From Plenodomus lindquistii (taxonomy: Eukaryota; Ascomycota; Dothideomycetes; Pleosporales; Leptosphaeriaceae), in NCBI GenBank assembly GCA_025504975.1, contig JANUWI010000006.1, forward strand, positions 1,240,001 to 1,304,000: a stretch of DNA of 64,000 bases, read 5' to 3'. The translations under genes were made by a program, and so were the position numbers. Below, one piece after another: positions 9,864-20,634 of the stretch. How positions within the stretch are numbered: the stretch's first letter is position 1; each line of letters begins with the position of its first letter. The notes beneath the pieces were generated by a model. The model was given only the letters and a program-made list of their open reading frames with translations. It did not search any database and was not told the DNA's origin.

Positions 9864-12265
9864 ATGGCGCACCTCACATACGCTCGGGCCCCCATGACAG
9901 ACATGGGCGGCAATCACCACCAGGACCGTAAGCTTATGCACGACACCACCGCAAGCATCCGCCGCGGCGACCACCGATCCACATCCCAAGATATCATCTC
10001 AGGCAGCGCCCACCTGACTGGAGGACGTGGCAGCGAGCACTCCGCCACAGAAGAGGGCGCCAACGAAGAGGATGACGAAGAAGCAGACAGTAGCTCTACG
10101 CATAACGAAGAATTAGACGACGACACTGATGCCGATGTACCTACTCCGTTCTATGGCTACGGCAAGGGAGGTAAGGGCAAGGGCAAACGCCCCGCCATTC
10201 GAGTCGAGCCTGTCGAGGACGTCGAGGCTCATGACGAAGACGATGAAGTGCCATCTCTCGGAGCAGGGCTCGTGCCCAATAAGCATGCATTGAACTCGCT
10301 ATTGAAGACAAACAAGAAACGTACATTCAGTAACCTCTCCAGCACCTCAGTCCTATTTGGCGATGATTCAACAGACCAGGAGTCCTTCCCTAGACGCAAG
10401 GTGGCGCGAAAGCTGAGTAACGCGGTAACAAAGCCGTTGCTGACCTATAAGGAGAGTGAAGACGGTGCCTCTGTGACACAATACGAAAATGCCATCGAGA
10501 GCGATGATGAAGACTACAGCGGAGTCAATCTTATTCCTGAAGACGATGAGTCTGACATTGAGACAATGGAGCGACGAGAGGAGAGTTACATCCTCCAAGA
10601 AGAGCAACAGGCGACTGCCCTGCTCAATGAGTACCGTGATGCTCGTCGGCTCAGTCTCGAGAGCGTCGGAAGCGACAACATATTCGATGTATCTACTCCT
10701 CTTGATGATGTCTTCATCTCTAGCCTTCCCGACTTTGGGTTCGCTCAATTCTTCGAGCCAGAGGCTATTCCTGCATCGCCCGAACCAGCTGCGAAAAGAA
10801 AGTTCTCAGACAGCTCAACCAAGCGCGTTCGCTTCGATGATGAGGTTCAAGTATCCGATGACTCTAGCTCAGAGTCTTCAGAGCTCGACAGCAGTGTCTT
10901 CCCAGATCTTTTCTTGGACCAAGATAAACTTCCTCCCATTGTGCATCAACTCATGGAGGCCGACCCCGATGATGACGATGGGGACATTGGCTCGCCCATG
11001 TCTGACGGCTCCTTCTGGGACTTCGGCCAAGAAGAATCTCGCATAACCCAAATCGACAACTCGGACGAATCTGATGGCGATTCGTCTGCCGGCTCCAGTG
11101 GCTATGATTGTATGATAGTGCCCTACCTTGCATCTCTTTTCCAAACTAACACTAATCCGCAGCCGACATGGGTGATACAACCGACGAAGAAGACTTTGGC
11201 TTAGACCTTCGCCCGCAGACACCTACGCAAAACCAGTCTGTGTTGCGACAGCCAGCTTCAGCTCCGGGATCTCGGGCTGCCACACCAAAGCCTTTTCAGC
11301 GTAGCTCCCGGCCTACTGGTCGTGAACCTCCAGTCCGCGGTGTTTTCATTCACGACGCCAGCAATGAAGCTATCGCGATCACGAATCGTGCTACAAAGAC
11401 GGTCACGTTCTACCGTCCCCGCACCACGGTGATTCCCTGGATCCCAATGACCGGGTATCCCAGTAGTACTAGTAGTACGGCTAACGACAGCCCGCGCAAC
11501 TCAATCGCGCAGTTGAACGCGAATGCTTCGGACAGCGAAGTCAGCAACGAGATCTTCAACAACACCATCAACACAGACATCATGCTTAGCGGCATCTTTG
11601 GCTCTGCGCCTGGCAACGAATACTTCTTCGGCAACGAGAGTGTTGGTCCACCTGAGGCATTCTACCCCTTCGTCAGCATCGGAGCTGGCAGTGACTACAA
11701 CATTATGGATGAAGATGACGATGACTCGGACGACTTTGAGGATGACCTAAACATCACAGACTTTATGGACTTCGGCTCTGAAGGCGACGACACCGATGAG
11801 GACCAGGACGACGATTTCGACGATACGGATCGGCCCGCAACTCCCGCGACCTCAACTTTAGCCATTGATGGGTCCACTCCCGCAGGTCCGATGTCAGCCA
11901 CGCCTGTCGGCCGCAAAAGGACCACATCGGACGTGATGCTTGAACACTTTGATCGCGGAGTCGTCACAGCGTTCCGTAATAATCAGACACGTTACCGTGA
12001 TGTCTCATCGCTGCCATCCGACCCAGCAGCACGAGCATCAGTTTCTCGTCCCGTTCGCTCAGGCAAGTCTGCGGAGGCACTCATCACTCCATTACGCAAG
12101 CCGTCTCGATCGAATCGCATCGCTAAGTCACCTGTCAAGCGTGTTTCGACTGTTGGCGCTAATAGCTCGCCACTCGGAAAGATTTCTAGAGCTACAAGCC
12201 GTCTACAGAACTCTGTCATGAGCCCCTCTCGAGGTCCACCCCCTCGCATGGGTACATTCTCTTGA
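9864..12265 (+). CDS. CRF1/IFH1-like transcription cofactor
   Basis: Two exons (9864-11109, 11163-12265) flank a 53-nt intron with a CTAAC branch site and encode 782 residues. At the junction the protein reads GYDSDMGDTTDEED, the acidic Gly-Tyr...Gly-Asp-Thr-Thr signature of the CRF1/IFH1 family. In yeast that region docks on the forkhead factor Fhl1 to control ribosomal-protein genes. About 70 residues later a segment beginning RGVFIHDASNEAIAITNR parallels the second conserved block of fungal homologues. The rest is acidic and Ser-rich, with a basic patch KGGKGKGKR. The upstream frame is open but the first ATG is 9864 (CCCATGG). Probably nuclear. The family call rests on short motifs; ribosomal-gene control is inferred from yeast. 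Confidence 0.75.
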
Positions 12266-13248
12266 GGGTGGGGTGCACGTCATGAATGTGACGCATCTAC
12301 AACACACAATCTTTTCTAATGTTTACTTTGAGGCGAGGACATGGAGAGTCGAAGTGGTGAGGATCTAGGAAGAGGTACTTGAGATCTCCTAGGGAGATCT
12401 ATGGACGACGTTACGATACCCACGGCCTCTTTGCTTCCAGTCGCACTCGCGACTATGTTGTTACTACGGACTTACATCTCGCAATTGCGCGTCTTCTTTA
12501 TACACTTGGACTCATTCCTAGAGGGCCTTGGTAAAAGTTGGGAAGATCTGATGGCGCAAAACGAGACGTGTGCGGCAACGCTGGCGTCCTTGTTGCACCG
12601 GCATGCACGCTGGGCTTTCCTTTTCTGTTGCTGTTTCCTGCAAGCGTTCATCCGTTCAACCGTGTTCTTGGTACTTTGTCTTCGCAAACCGATGCAGTAC
12701 TCCTAGAGCAGGAGTGCTGGAATTTGGGATGATACCACGTGTGACCACGAGCCGATTTCTTTCCTACGGCGTTCTGGTCTCTTAGGTCGGTGGCTGTCAC
12801 ATTCTGATCGGCTTCGATCGTCAGGCTGCACGTTACTTGGTTGAGCATGTGCTCAGATGTCTCCTTTGTCAGAATTTCATTGGAGTCTGCTTATTGTAGG
12901 ATTAGCACCGAAGACGATGCTTCTTTGATAGAATGCAAACATTTCGATACAGGTTGCTGCCGTGCTGTGTTTACTGTTGTGTTACTTGTGTCCCAAGGCG
13001 CACGTGCTGTGAGATCAGCAACTGCAGTGGCCATACCTACTGTGTGTTCGCTTGTACAGCGTGATGCTGTACCGTACCTGCAACATAGGGCCTGATCGTA
13101 GGATGCTTGGCGTGGTGGTGCATTGTCTGTGCTCAAAATAAGTTGACCACCGACGTCACACCCCAGTCGCAACTCGTGCATGTGAAGATCGCTGTCCCGC
13201 CAAACATCACCACCACGGCTGGTTGCTCCATGGCACCACCACGCAGTC
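12266..13248. other. Intergenic region upstream of seipin gene
   Basis: Nearly 1 kb with only short, unconvincing open frames. Presumed 3' UTR on the left and promoter and leader on the right. Confidence 0.5.
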
Positions 13249-14745
13249 ATGGCCGACACACAACCCGACCATGAAGATGAGCAGTCATTAATACAGACAG
13301 CCACAGTATGTCCGCGCACAGTCACGCTCTTCCCCTACAGCCCAGCGCAATCGCAACGCGCACCCGCGTGTCCCCACTTGATGTCTGATCGTGTCATGCT
13401 AAACATTGTCCAGGATACCCTGCTCTTACCTGTTCGGATCGCGACATCTCCCGTACTCCTACGAACGTACCTCCGCACCATATTCCTCTTCATCACATCC
13501 ACCGTGTTCTTCGGCTTCGCTGTCGTAGCATATTCGTCATTCTATTATAGTTATATTCCTATCCGCGGTATCACAGTACCCGTGTACTTGCAATATGACC
13601 ACGGCACGGCATCTTCAGTGGCTGGGTGCCTTACATCTGCGACAGAGAGTGGAAGTGCATCGCTAGGCGGCAAGTCGGTCAAGTGGCCATATGGTCTTGC
13701 GAACGTGCCCGGCTTGGTAGACCGACAGAAGTATGATGTCGTGGTGGAAATGGATGTACCAAGGAGTGATAACAATTTGAACATTGGCAATTGGATGGTT
13801 GGGCTCGAGATGAGGGGGCCTACCACCATTGGCTCTGGTGTGTTGGGCTTGTTGGGCTGGGATGAAGAATGGGATGTTCAGGATCATAGTCTTGGTGGTA
13901 GACCTGGAAGTACAACACCACCGGCTTCCTCGAGCGACAAAGCGGTCGTACTTGCACGGAGTAAGAGACCTGCGATTCTGACCTACCGAAGTCGCGTCAT
14001 CGAGATGGCGCATCGCTTCTTACGACTCCCATTCTACCTTGTTGGCTGGCACACCGAGTCTGAGCATGTGGAGATCAGCATGATGGAGTCTGTCATGTTT
14101 GAACAGGGGTATCGCAATGTGCCCACCTCGATCCGTTTGGAGCTCCGCTCGAGACAACCACTGGAAGTCTACCGCGTCAAAGTTCGCATTAGTGCGCGAC
14201 TGGAGGGCTTGCGCTGGCTCATGTACAAGTACTGGCTCACCACAGCACTAGTGGGCATCATTCTGTTCTGGAGTGTTGAGATGGGCGTATTGGTATTTAC
14301 ATGGGGAATGTTTACACTGCTGTTCCGCAGCAGTAGTACAACACCGGTATCATCTACGCCGAACGAGAACCAGCAGCAGGTCAAGACCGAGCCCAAAGAG
14401 CATGGCAAAGTCAAGAAAGGGCCCACAGAAGATGTTCAAGGTAACTTGAGCGACACAAGCCGCACATTCCCTACTCTCCCCTCGCAACAACCACTCTCCT
14501 ACTATTCTCCCAAGGAAGAACCACAGACGCCTAAATTGGGTGACATACCCACCAAGGAAGACTTAGAGGCTGATGACGAAGATGACGACTTTGTACTCGA
14601 GGATGCGTTGCCGCCGCGGAAAAAGGAGGGTTCATTCGAAGATTCTGGACTGGGAACGAGTCTGGAGAGCAGCATTGAGAGAGGTCTGAGTAGGCGGAGA
14701 AGTGGGAAGAATAGGGGCTTGGGGTCGGAGAATGAGAGGGGTTAG
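13249..14745 (+). CDS. Seipin-like lipid droplet assembly protein
   Basis: Read straight through, the frame gives 498 residues with the seipin layout: a short cytosolic N terminus, a transmembrane helix at about 78-103 ending in the family-typical Phe-Tyr-Tyr-x-Tyr-Ile-Pro, a luminal beta-rich domain (about 105-320) and a second helix at about 329-359. A long acidic, Ser/Pro-rich cytosolic tail follows. Seipin oligomers sit at ER-lipid droplet contacts and organise droplet formation. A perfect donor (GTATGT, 13306) and acceptor (CAG, 13411-13413) bound a 108-nt segment that is a multiple of three. Removing it gives 462 residues beginning MADTQPDHEDEQSLIQTAT then DTLLLP. An alternative start is ATG 13381. 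The family call is firm; the N terminus is not. Confidence 0.88.
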   Translation: MADTQPDHEDEQSLIQTATVCPRTVTLFPYSPAQSQRAPACPHLMSDRVMLNIVQDTLLLPVRIATSPVLLRTYLRTIFLFITSTVFFGFAVVAYSSFYYSYIPIRGITVPVYLQYDHGTASSVAGCLTSATESGSASLGGKSVKWPYGLANVPGLVDRQKYDVVVEMDVPRSDNNLNIGNWMVGLEMRGPTTIGSGVLGLLGWDEEWDVQDHSLGGRPGSTTPPASSSDKAVVLARSKRPAILTYRSRVIEMAHRFLRLPFYLVGWHTESEHVEISMMESVMFEQGYRNVPTSIRLELRSRQPLEVYRVKVRISARLEGLRWLMYKYWLTTALVGIILFWSVEMGVLVFTWGMFTLLFRSSSTTPVSSTPNENQQQVKTEPKEHGKVKKGPTEDVQGNLSDTSRTFPTLPSQQPLSYYSPKEEPQTPKLGDIPTKEDLEADDEDDDFVLEDALPPRKKEGSFEDSGLGTSLESSIERGLSRRRSGKNRGLGSENERG

Positions 14746-15261
14746 GTGCTCTAGGTGGGCTGTGGGGTTTGCGTTGGGTTAGGGTGGTGGATGAGGTGGT
14801 GAAGTTGTATCCCTTGTTCAAGTCTATAGTCGTACATGAGTTCGATGGTAACTATTTGTAGTTTGACTACTGTAGAATCCTCGTTCTTAATTGTCTTGTT
14901 ATAGAAGTTTGAATCTCGAGTTGGTGATGCGTGCGGCAGCCTCGTCTTGGCGATGAACTCCGCGATCGCCGCGGGAGTGCCCATGACCATGCAGCCGCGC
15001 AGTTCGCGAGTCTCGATTGGCGCGTCTCGAAGAACAATACCTTGTACAATAACCACACCCATCGCTGAAAGTATTACCACAACCCCACAACAACCCCAAA
15101 AACGTCCCGTTGATTCTCTCGCACCGCGCATTATTCCATCAGATCAGGGGCCTTCGCATCGCTCCCGCCAAATACAAGCACCTTCGCTCACCAACCTCAC
15201 CTTTGCGCCTCGCGCCACGCAGCTGCCCACAACGGGCACATCGCACTACAACTACCCAGAA
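14746..15261. other. Spacer and leader before the cyclin gene
   Basis: Frames are open on both strands here. The + frame is continuous with the cyclin from ATG 14953, but the sequence is C-rich and G-poor as in a leader. I treat it as non-coding with that start as an alternative. Confidence 0.45.
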
Positions 15262-16361
15262 ATGGTGTCTACAACCTCGTCTTCCGTTGCGCCCTATCGT
15301 GAAGCTCCCCGTCCGCCTCCACCCGCCGTCGTCGAAGCAGAGCTACAATGGATATTCACGGAAGAAGAGCTGCTCCAGGCACCCTCGATAATGGACGGCA
15401 TGCAGCCAGAGGAAGAGCGCACATTGCGGCGGAAAGGCGTCAGCTTCATTCTGCAAGTCGGCATGATGCTCAAGCTTCCGCAAACCACACTCAGCACAGC
15501 CGCCGTCTTCTTCAACCGATATCTCATGCGCCAAAGTCTGAAGCCACGGGCGGGGTATAAGCCGCTACACCACTACGTATGTCAAGAAAATCAAGAAGAT
15601 GAGAAGCAGAAGTCTAACATGAATACTAGCAAATCGCAGCAACCGCCCTCTTCCTCGCCACCAAAGTCGAAGAAAACTGCCGCAAAATGAAAGAACTAGT
15701 CGTAGCCTGCGTGCGCGTCGCCCTCAAAGACCCCAACAAGCTCGTCGACGAGCAAACAAAAGATTTTTGGAAATGGCGCGACACCATCCTCTACAGCGAA
15801 GACGTGCTGCTCGAGGCCCTGTGCTTCGATCTCAACGTCGAGTCGCCGTACAAGATCATGTACGATATGATGAAGTATTACGGGGTAGAGCACAACAAGA
15901 AACTGCGCAACTCGGCATGGGCGTTTCTCTCGGATTCGGCGAGCACACAGATGTGTCTGCTATTCATGTCGCGCACCATTGCAGCGGCGAGTTTGTACGC
16001 GGGCGCACGAATGGCAGAGGTCGCACTCGAAGATGATCAGGGAAGACCATGGTGGGAGATTCAACACGTCAAGTTGCGCGATATTAGGCGGGCGTGCAAC
16101 CTCATGGCTGATCTGTACGAGAAGTCGCCTGATAAAGATGGCGAGCCGTCCATGTATGCTGGGCTACGGACACCAGAGGATGGGATCGATTTCGGAGATA
16201 CACCAATCAGCATGGAGGGAGTACAAAGTACCAATCCAGAACCCACGCAAAGTCAAAGTCAGACACAATCACAAAACCAACAACCAGCAGCTGTCGCGAA
16301 TGGCGCGGAAACAGGCAACGCGACTGAGCGCGGGAGTGAAGAGGGTGAATTGGATGGTTAG
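15262..16361 (+). CDS. pch1: Cyclin T/K-type partner of Cdk9 (Pch1-like)
   Basis: Exons 15262-15576 and 15630-16361 join across a 53-nt intron (GTATGT, CTAAC, TAG) into 348 residues. The cyclin box runs from about residue 25 to 240. It includes KLPQTTLSTAAVFFNRYLMR, the HHY-QIAATALFLATKVEE junction exactly at the splice site, and VDEQTKDFWKWRDTILYSED. These closely match fission yeast Pch1, the cyclin of the P-TEFb kinase Cdk9 that phosphorylates Spt5 and RNA polymerase II. The C-terminal third is Gln/Glu-rich and disordered. The frame is open back to ATG 14953, which would add 103 residues; I prefer 15262 (GAAATGG) because the upstream part looks like leader. The start is the only real doubt. 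Confidence 0.92.
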
Positions 16362-16544
16362 ATGGCAGACGAGACATCCTTTTACGGCAGCGATATTTAC
16401 ACTTCCATTGAGGTTTCGGCACCGCCTTCGCTGACGGACGACGAGTATACACCACCTTTGCTGACCGACGACAGCGAGTATACCCTGGCTTCTAGCTCAG
16501 ATGGTAACGATACAATCTCTCCTGTGACCCCGGACTGGGTATAA
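16362..16544 (+). other. In-frame open stretch directly after the cyclin stop
   Basis: The cyclin stop TAG (16359-16361) is followed at once by ATG and 59 more codons in the same frame, acidic and Ser/Thr-rich with a near-repeat (SLTDDEYTPP then LLTDDSEYT), ending at TAA. It may be a read-through extension, the relic of a longer C terminus, or chance. Confidence 0.25.
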
Positions 16545-16878
16545 ATCGAAACATTCAGTTGATGATTATGACGAAGAGGGGAGAGCATTGGATCGATCAT
16601 ATTACTATGGTTGTATTGACTAGTCAGGATTTGGCGTTTTGGGGAAAACTTGCAAGAAGATACCACAAGGGATCCATGAGTTTGAGAGTAATGAAAAGAC
16701 TAGGATTATCCACAGATGGGCTGACGTTGCAGTGTCTGGTAGTAGTTGCAAGAGTACGAACTAGATGATGCATGCATGCACTATAAGACAACAGACTAAA
16801 CAACAGTGTTATACATATGTTCCCTCACAACTCCACGCTCCGCTACGACACAGTCATGACAAGGCTATCCTTCACCCC
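16545..16878. other. Tail-to-tail spacer
   Basis: This region between convergent coding ends contains no supported gene. Confidence 0.5.
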
Positions 16879-17237
16879 TCAATTCTGGGGAGCCCCAAGT
16901 CGAATTATCCTATCGGTAGCTGTGGCAAGTCGGTCATTGTTCCCCTTTGCCAAACCTCTACCCTCTATTGCTCATGACGAGAAAAAAGTTCAGGGCGATT
17001 GGAAGGAAGGAAAAGAGAGGACGTACGCTTCGGCTTCAGCACATTGATACGACTACTAGCCTTTGGTCCTGGTCCGAGGGCCTGATTCCCCGCTTGATTC
17101 AGGTTCTGCGTGCCTTGGTTGATGGTGCCTATGTTTTGGGCGACTTGGCCACCTCGACCGCCGCCTCCGAGCGCGAGGGCGGCGGTTTGGGTGGTTAGGG
17201 CGAAGAGGGCGAGGAGGAGGGTTGTTGGGTTGAGCAT
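16879..17237 (-). CDS. Small secreted Gly/Asn/Gln-rich protein (83 aa)
   Basis: Exon 17027-17237 and exon 16879-16919 join across a 107-nt intron (GTACGT...CCACAG) into 83 residues. The N terminus, MLNPTTLLLALFALTTQTAA, is a clear signal peptide with a probable cleavage after Ala-Leu-Ala. The mature part is a Gly-rich stretch followed by Asn/Gln/Gly repeats (NIGTINQGTQNLNQAGNQ) and a basic C terminus. It has no cysteines, unlike many effector-like secreted proteins. Without splicing the frame would end after a further short tail at 16965-16967. A TATATATA element lies about 140 bases upstream of the ATG. Probably a cell-wall or secreted peptide; no family recognised. Confidence 0.55.
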
Positions 17238-17376
17238 GGTTGGTGGTATTGGTTGGTCGTGCGGAAGAAAAAGTGGCGTATAAGCCTGAGATGATATGTA
17301 TGCTCGAGTTGTTGAGGAAAGCGCAGTGGAGACAGTCTCTGTCTGGATGGGAAATATAGCGCCTCTGGATAAAGGA

Positions 17377-17384
17377 TATATATA
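17377..17384 (-). promoter_or_regulatory. Putative TATA box of the small secreted protein gene
   Basis: TATATATA flanked by GGATATA...CCCC, 140 bases upstream of the ATG at 17237 on the minus strand. It is the best core-promoter candidate in this interval. Confidence 0.45.
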
Positions 17385-17573
17385 CCCCTTCCACCAGCCT
17401 ACAAATAACTCTATACTCACTCGTTGCACTGCACTGTCGCAAACATCCCATCCAGCATCACCCATGCATGCTAGAGTACACCACTATGCACCCACCACAC
17501 AGCCCACACCGCACCCTCAACACCGCCCCAGCGCCACAACCTCTCCACCCAACCAACAAATCAGCATTCCTCA

Positions 17574-17591
17574 CCCCCCCCCCCCCCCCCC
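17574..17591. repeat. Poly-C homopolymer
   Basis: Eighteen consecutive C residues, prone to sequencing length error. Confidence 0.9.
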
Positions 17592-18799
17592 AAACCGAAC
17601 GTAGCACGCGGCTGAGTGCATCCAAACCTTAAATCCAGCACACATCCCGGCGCAACTCCCCCAGGGAGTTCGGGGCGATCTACACATGCAGTCCTTCACT
17701 CCGCTCAGTACGCACCACATGTTGCAAGAACCGAGCAGCACACAAGGCTGAGGCTGAGGAACAAATCTGCGGTGTCGGAATGTGTGTGTGGATACGAGGT
17801 TGCGGGGGTGTGGCGTGGAGGGCCTTGTTACAGCCTTGTGGGTTGCCAAGGTTGGGGGCTGAAAGGGATAAGAGGTAATGGTATGTATGTATGTGGAATG
17901 GGTATGGGGAGGTTAGTGATGAGGAAATTTGATGTTTTGGGTTGGGGGAGTTTGAGACGGGGGGAGTGGATGTCATTGCGAGGTTGTGATTGTAGTGTTG
18001 TGGTGGTTGTGAGGTCTTAGTTGAAACTTGAAACTTTTGAGAGCGGAGGACTTACTTGGTGGCGCAGTCACACGGTACGAATTTATACAATGAGAGGAGG
18101 AATTTGCATCATTGGGCGCGGACGACTCGAGTGTGATGATCTATTGAATGCCTAATTCTGGGTAGGTATCGAGTAGGTCTAAGTCGACGTTTGACAGACT
18201 GAGTATGGAGTTGAAGAACAGGCCAGGAAGTTGAGTTTAAACTACTGTCAGAGATGGATAAATAGGCCTGAAGTTGGTCTTCTGACTGTGCAGGTTGGAG
18301 AATGGGGGGGGGGGTTCTTTTTGGCATTTTCGTAAGAGATGAAGTAGAAAGGAAGAGAGAGCCCTTGGATTGGAAATTGTAGAACAGCTAATGCGCTGTG
18401 CAATATGCAATATCACATCGCATCAGGCAAATAGGGTACGATCAGGTCTCAAACTTCGTTGGACGCTAACGAGCAACATTTATGGCAGATGGAGATTGAT
18501 GCTGCATCTTTGTCGTGTTCAACATTGCCTCGGCATGTTTTGAGACGCGTAGATATCCTAGTCCTTTCTCGACGTCAACACTAACTTGTTATTCGCCACT
18601 AGTAATGTCTGTCTCCACTGCTATCTCCTGTCACATTGGCGCTAGCAACTACATCTATATCTTCAATTACAATTTCATTTACTTGCCCATAACATACCGC
18701 CCTTATACCCAGTTCCCATATTCCCCAATCCCCCTGCTATCATACATTTTCAGATCGACGTCATAGATTTGTGGACGACCACGGCAAACATCCACAGGC

Positions 18800-20266
18800 A
18801 TGGAGTCCTCACCTTCTGCCTTGCTCAAACTGCTCCTACCAAAAGCGCCATTCATTTTCAAGACGGCATTATGGCACTCCCTTTCCATGTCACCTACATC
18901 CTCAAAATGGGATCTGAGGACCGAGTTGACTATCAATATTCTCCGCGACATGATTGGGCCAAACAGTAATCCGCAGCCCATTACCAAAATGCAACACTTG
19001 ACGTGTAAAGATCCGGGTGTAAAGGGAAAAATCTGGGTGTCTAAAGTGAAACTATCCGTACCAGAAGAAGATGATGTACGACAACTAGTGTTCCGCGCCA
19101 TCGAAGAGTTGGGAACAGGTTCCGAAACCTGGACGAAGCCGGATAACAAACCTTTAGAAGCGGAATGGAACGGCTACCGCACTGGCGTCACAGCCGACGA
19201 GCCTGAACCCACCGGCATGAGCGAACAGGAGAAATACGACAACCTGATCAAAGAAACAACCTCCAAAGTCACAGTCCTCTACTTCCACGGCGGCGCAATG
19301 TACCTCCTCGACCCAGCAACGTCCCGGCAAAACACATCCCGCATCGCCAAAGACACGGGCGGTCGCATCTTCAACGTACGCTACCGTCTCTCGCCGCAAA
19401 ACCCCTTTCCAGCAGCCCTCCTAGACTGCCTAACCGCCTACCTCACCCTCCTCTACCCACCCCCCGGATCCCCGCACCCGCCCATCCCCGCCAGCGAAAT
19501 CGTTTTCAGCGGCGACAGCGCAGGAGGAATGTGCTGTACCGCGCTGCTCCAACTCGTCCTACACCTACACCGTTCCAGTCCAGCACCGCACCCCCCAACC
19601 GTCCTCTTCAACGGTGAAATCGTTGAAATCCCCCTTCCCGCAGGTCTAGCCCTGACATCCCCCTGGCTCGACATCACGCGCTCCCTCCCCAGCACAGAAG
19701 ATACAACATACGACTACCTCCCCGCGCCCTCCGCAGTCTCAAACAAGACCTTCCCTCCCGACGACGCATGGCCCGCCAACCCTCCCCGCGCAGATCTCTA
19801 CTGCGACGGCAGCGCACTGTGCCACCCCCTTGTATCGCCCCTCGCAGCGAAAAATTGGTCCGCTTCTCCACCGCTGTTCATCAGCGTAGGCTGGGAAATG
19901 CTGCGCGATGAGGCGGCGGTGTGGGCGCAGCGGTGCGTGGCGCAGGGTGTTAGGGTTAGGTGGAGAGAGTTTGAAGCTATGCCGCATTGCTTTGCTATGT
20001 TGTTGGAGAGTAATCCGGGGACGCCGGTGCATTATCAAGAGTTGGGCGCGTTTTGTAAAGAGGTTGTTGAGGGGAGGGGGGTGGAGACGCATGGGGAGGT
20101 TGTTGCGGCGAAGACGTTGGTGAGGAAGGGGGTGGATGTGGGGACCGGGTTGACGGGGATTAAGGAGGGTGAGGTCGAGGGGTATATGGAGAAGGGGAGG
20201 GAGAGGATTGAGGAGAAGTTTAGGAGGGGGCAGGAGGGGAGTGCGGAGGCGAGGCCGATGTTGTAG
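18800..20266 (+). CDS. Alpha/beta hydrolase of the HSL/arylacetamide deacetylase type
   Basis: Intronless, 488 residues. It has the oxyanion-hole motif HGGA at 163-166 and the nucleophile elbow GDSAGG with catalytic Ser240. Asp370 (in WEMLRDEA) and His396 (in AMPHCFAM) complete the triad. This is the hormone-sensitive-lipase group, which hydrolyses ester or acetyl bonds of small or lipidic substrates; yeast Say1 (sterol deacetylase) belongs to it. The first ~60 residues are basic and partly hydrophobic and may attach to membrane. The C terminus carries a charged helical tail of about 60 residues that is very G-rich at DNA level. All catalytic residues are present, so it should be active; the substrate is not deducible. 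Confidence 0.9.
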   Translation: MESSPSALLKLLLPKAPFIFKTALWHSLSMSPTSSKWDLRTELTINILRDMIGPNSNPQPITKMQHLTCKDPGVKGKIWVSKVKLSVPEEDDVRQLVFRAIEELGTGSETWTKPDNKPLEAEWNGYRTGVTADEPEPTGMSEQEKYDNLIKETTSKVTVLYFHGGAMYLLDPATSRQNTSRIAKDTGGRIFNVRYRLSPQNPFPAALLDCLTAYLTLLYPPPGSPHPPIPASEIVFSGDSAGGMCCTALLQLVLHLHRSSPAPHPPTVLFNGEIVEIPLPAGLALTSPWLDITRSLPSTEDTTYDYLPAPSAVSNKTFPPDDAWPANPPRADLYCDGSALCHPLVSPLAAKNWSASPPLFISVGWEMLRDEAAVWAQRCVAQGVRVRWREFEAMPHCFAMLLESNPGTPVHYQELGAFCKEVVEGRGVETHGEVVAAKTLVRKGVDVGTGLTGIKEGEVEGYMEKGRERIEEKFRRGQEGSAEARPML

Positions 20267-20634
20267 GGATTCCGGGTGGGGGGAGGGGGTTGTAGTTAGG
20301 TATGTATGTGCACATGTATACATTAGGGCAGCAGTGCAAGAATGCGTGGAAAAATGGATTGAAAGCAGAAGAGGGTAAGATTATACAACGCCAACTCGAT
20401 CGTGGGTATCAAAAATATCAAACAAGAGCCCCCGTGTCCTCTGCGCCTGCAATTCCCTCTCAAGAGAAAGTTTGCGTCGAATGAAAATACCGGCACCACG
20501 CAACGTCCGCGCACATCACCATCTGTACCCCTGCTCTATTAAATCTCGCCCGTGTTTGTTCGTCGATTTGATAAGATCCTCGAATCCTGGTCTCAACCCT
20601 GTACCCGACCTATTATCATATTAGCATCATCGCC
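20267..20634. other. Tail-to-tail spacer
   Basis: Short convergent spacer of 368 bases with no supported gene. Confidence 0.6.

Larger units (their letters stand above)
17238..18799. other. Long gene-free region with homopolymer tracts
   Basis: About 1.5 kb between divergent genes. It contains an uninterrupted C run at 17574-17591 and a G run at 18304-18314. No coding exon is supported. Confidence 0.5.

Noticed and set aside
14751..15131. Minus-strand 126-codon frame with a hydrophobic start
   Set aside because: It overlaps the leader of the cyclin gene, has no convincing start context, and its sequence changes character after about 40 codons; the + strand C-rich leader explains the region better.
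20571..20600. TCGAATCC motif resembling a tRNA T-arm
   Set aside because: No matching acceptor stem, anticodon arm or A box could be drawn around it.
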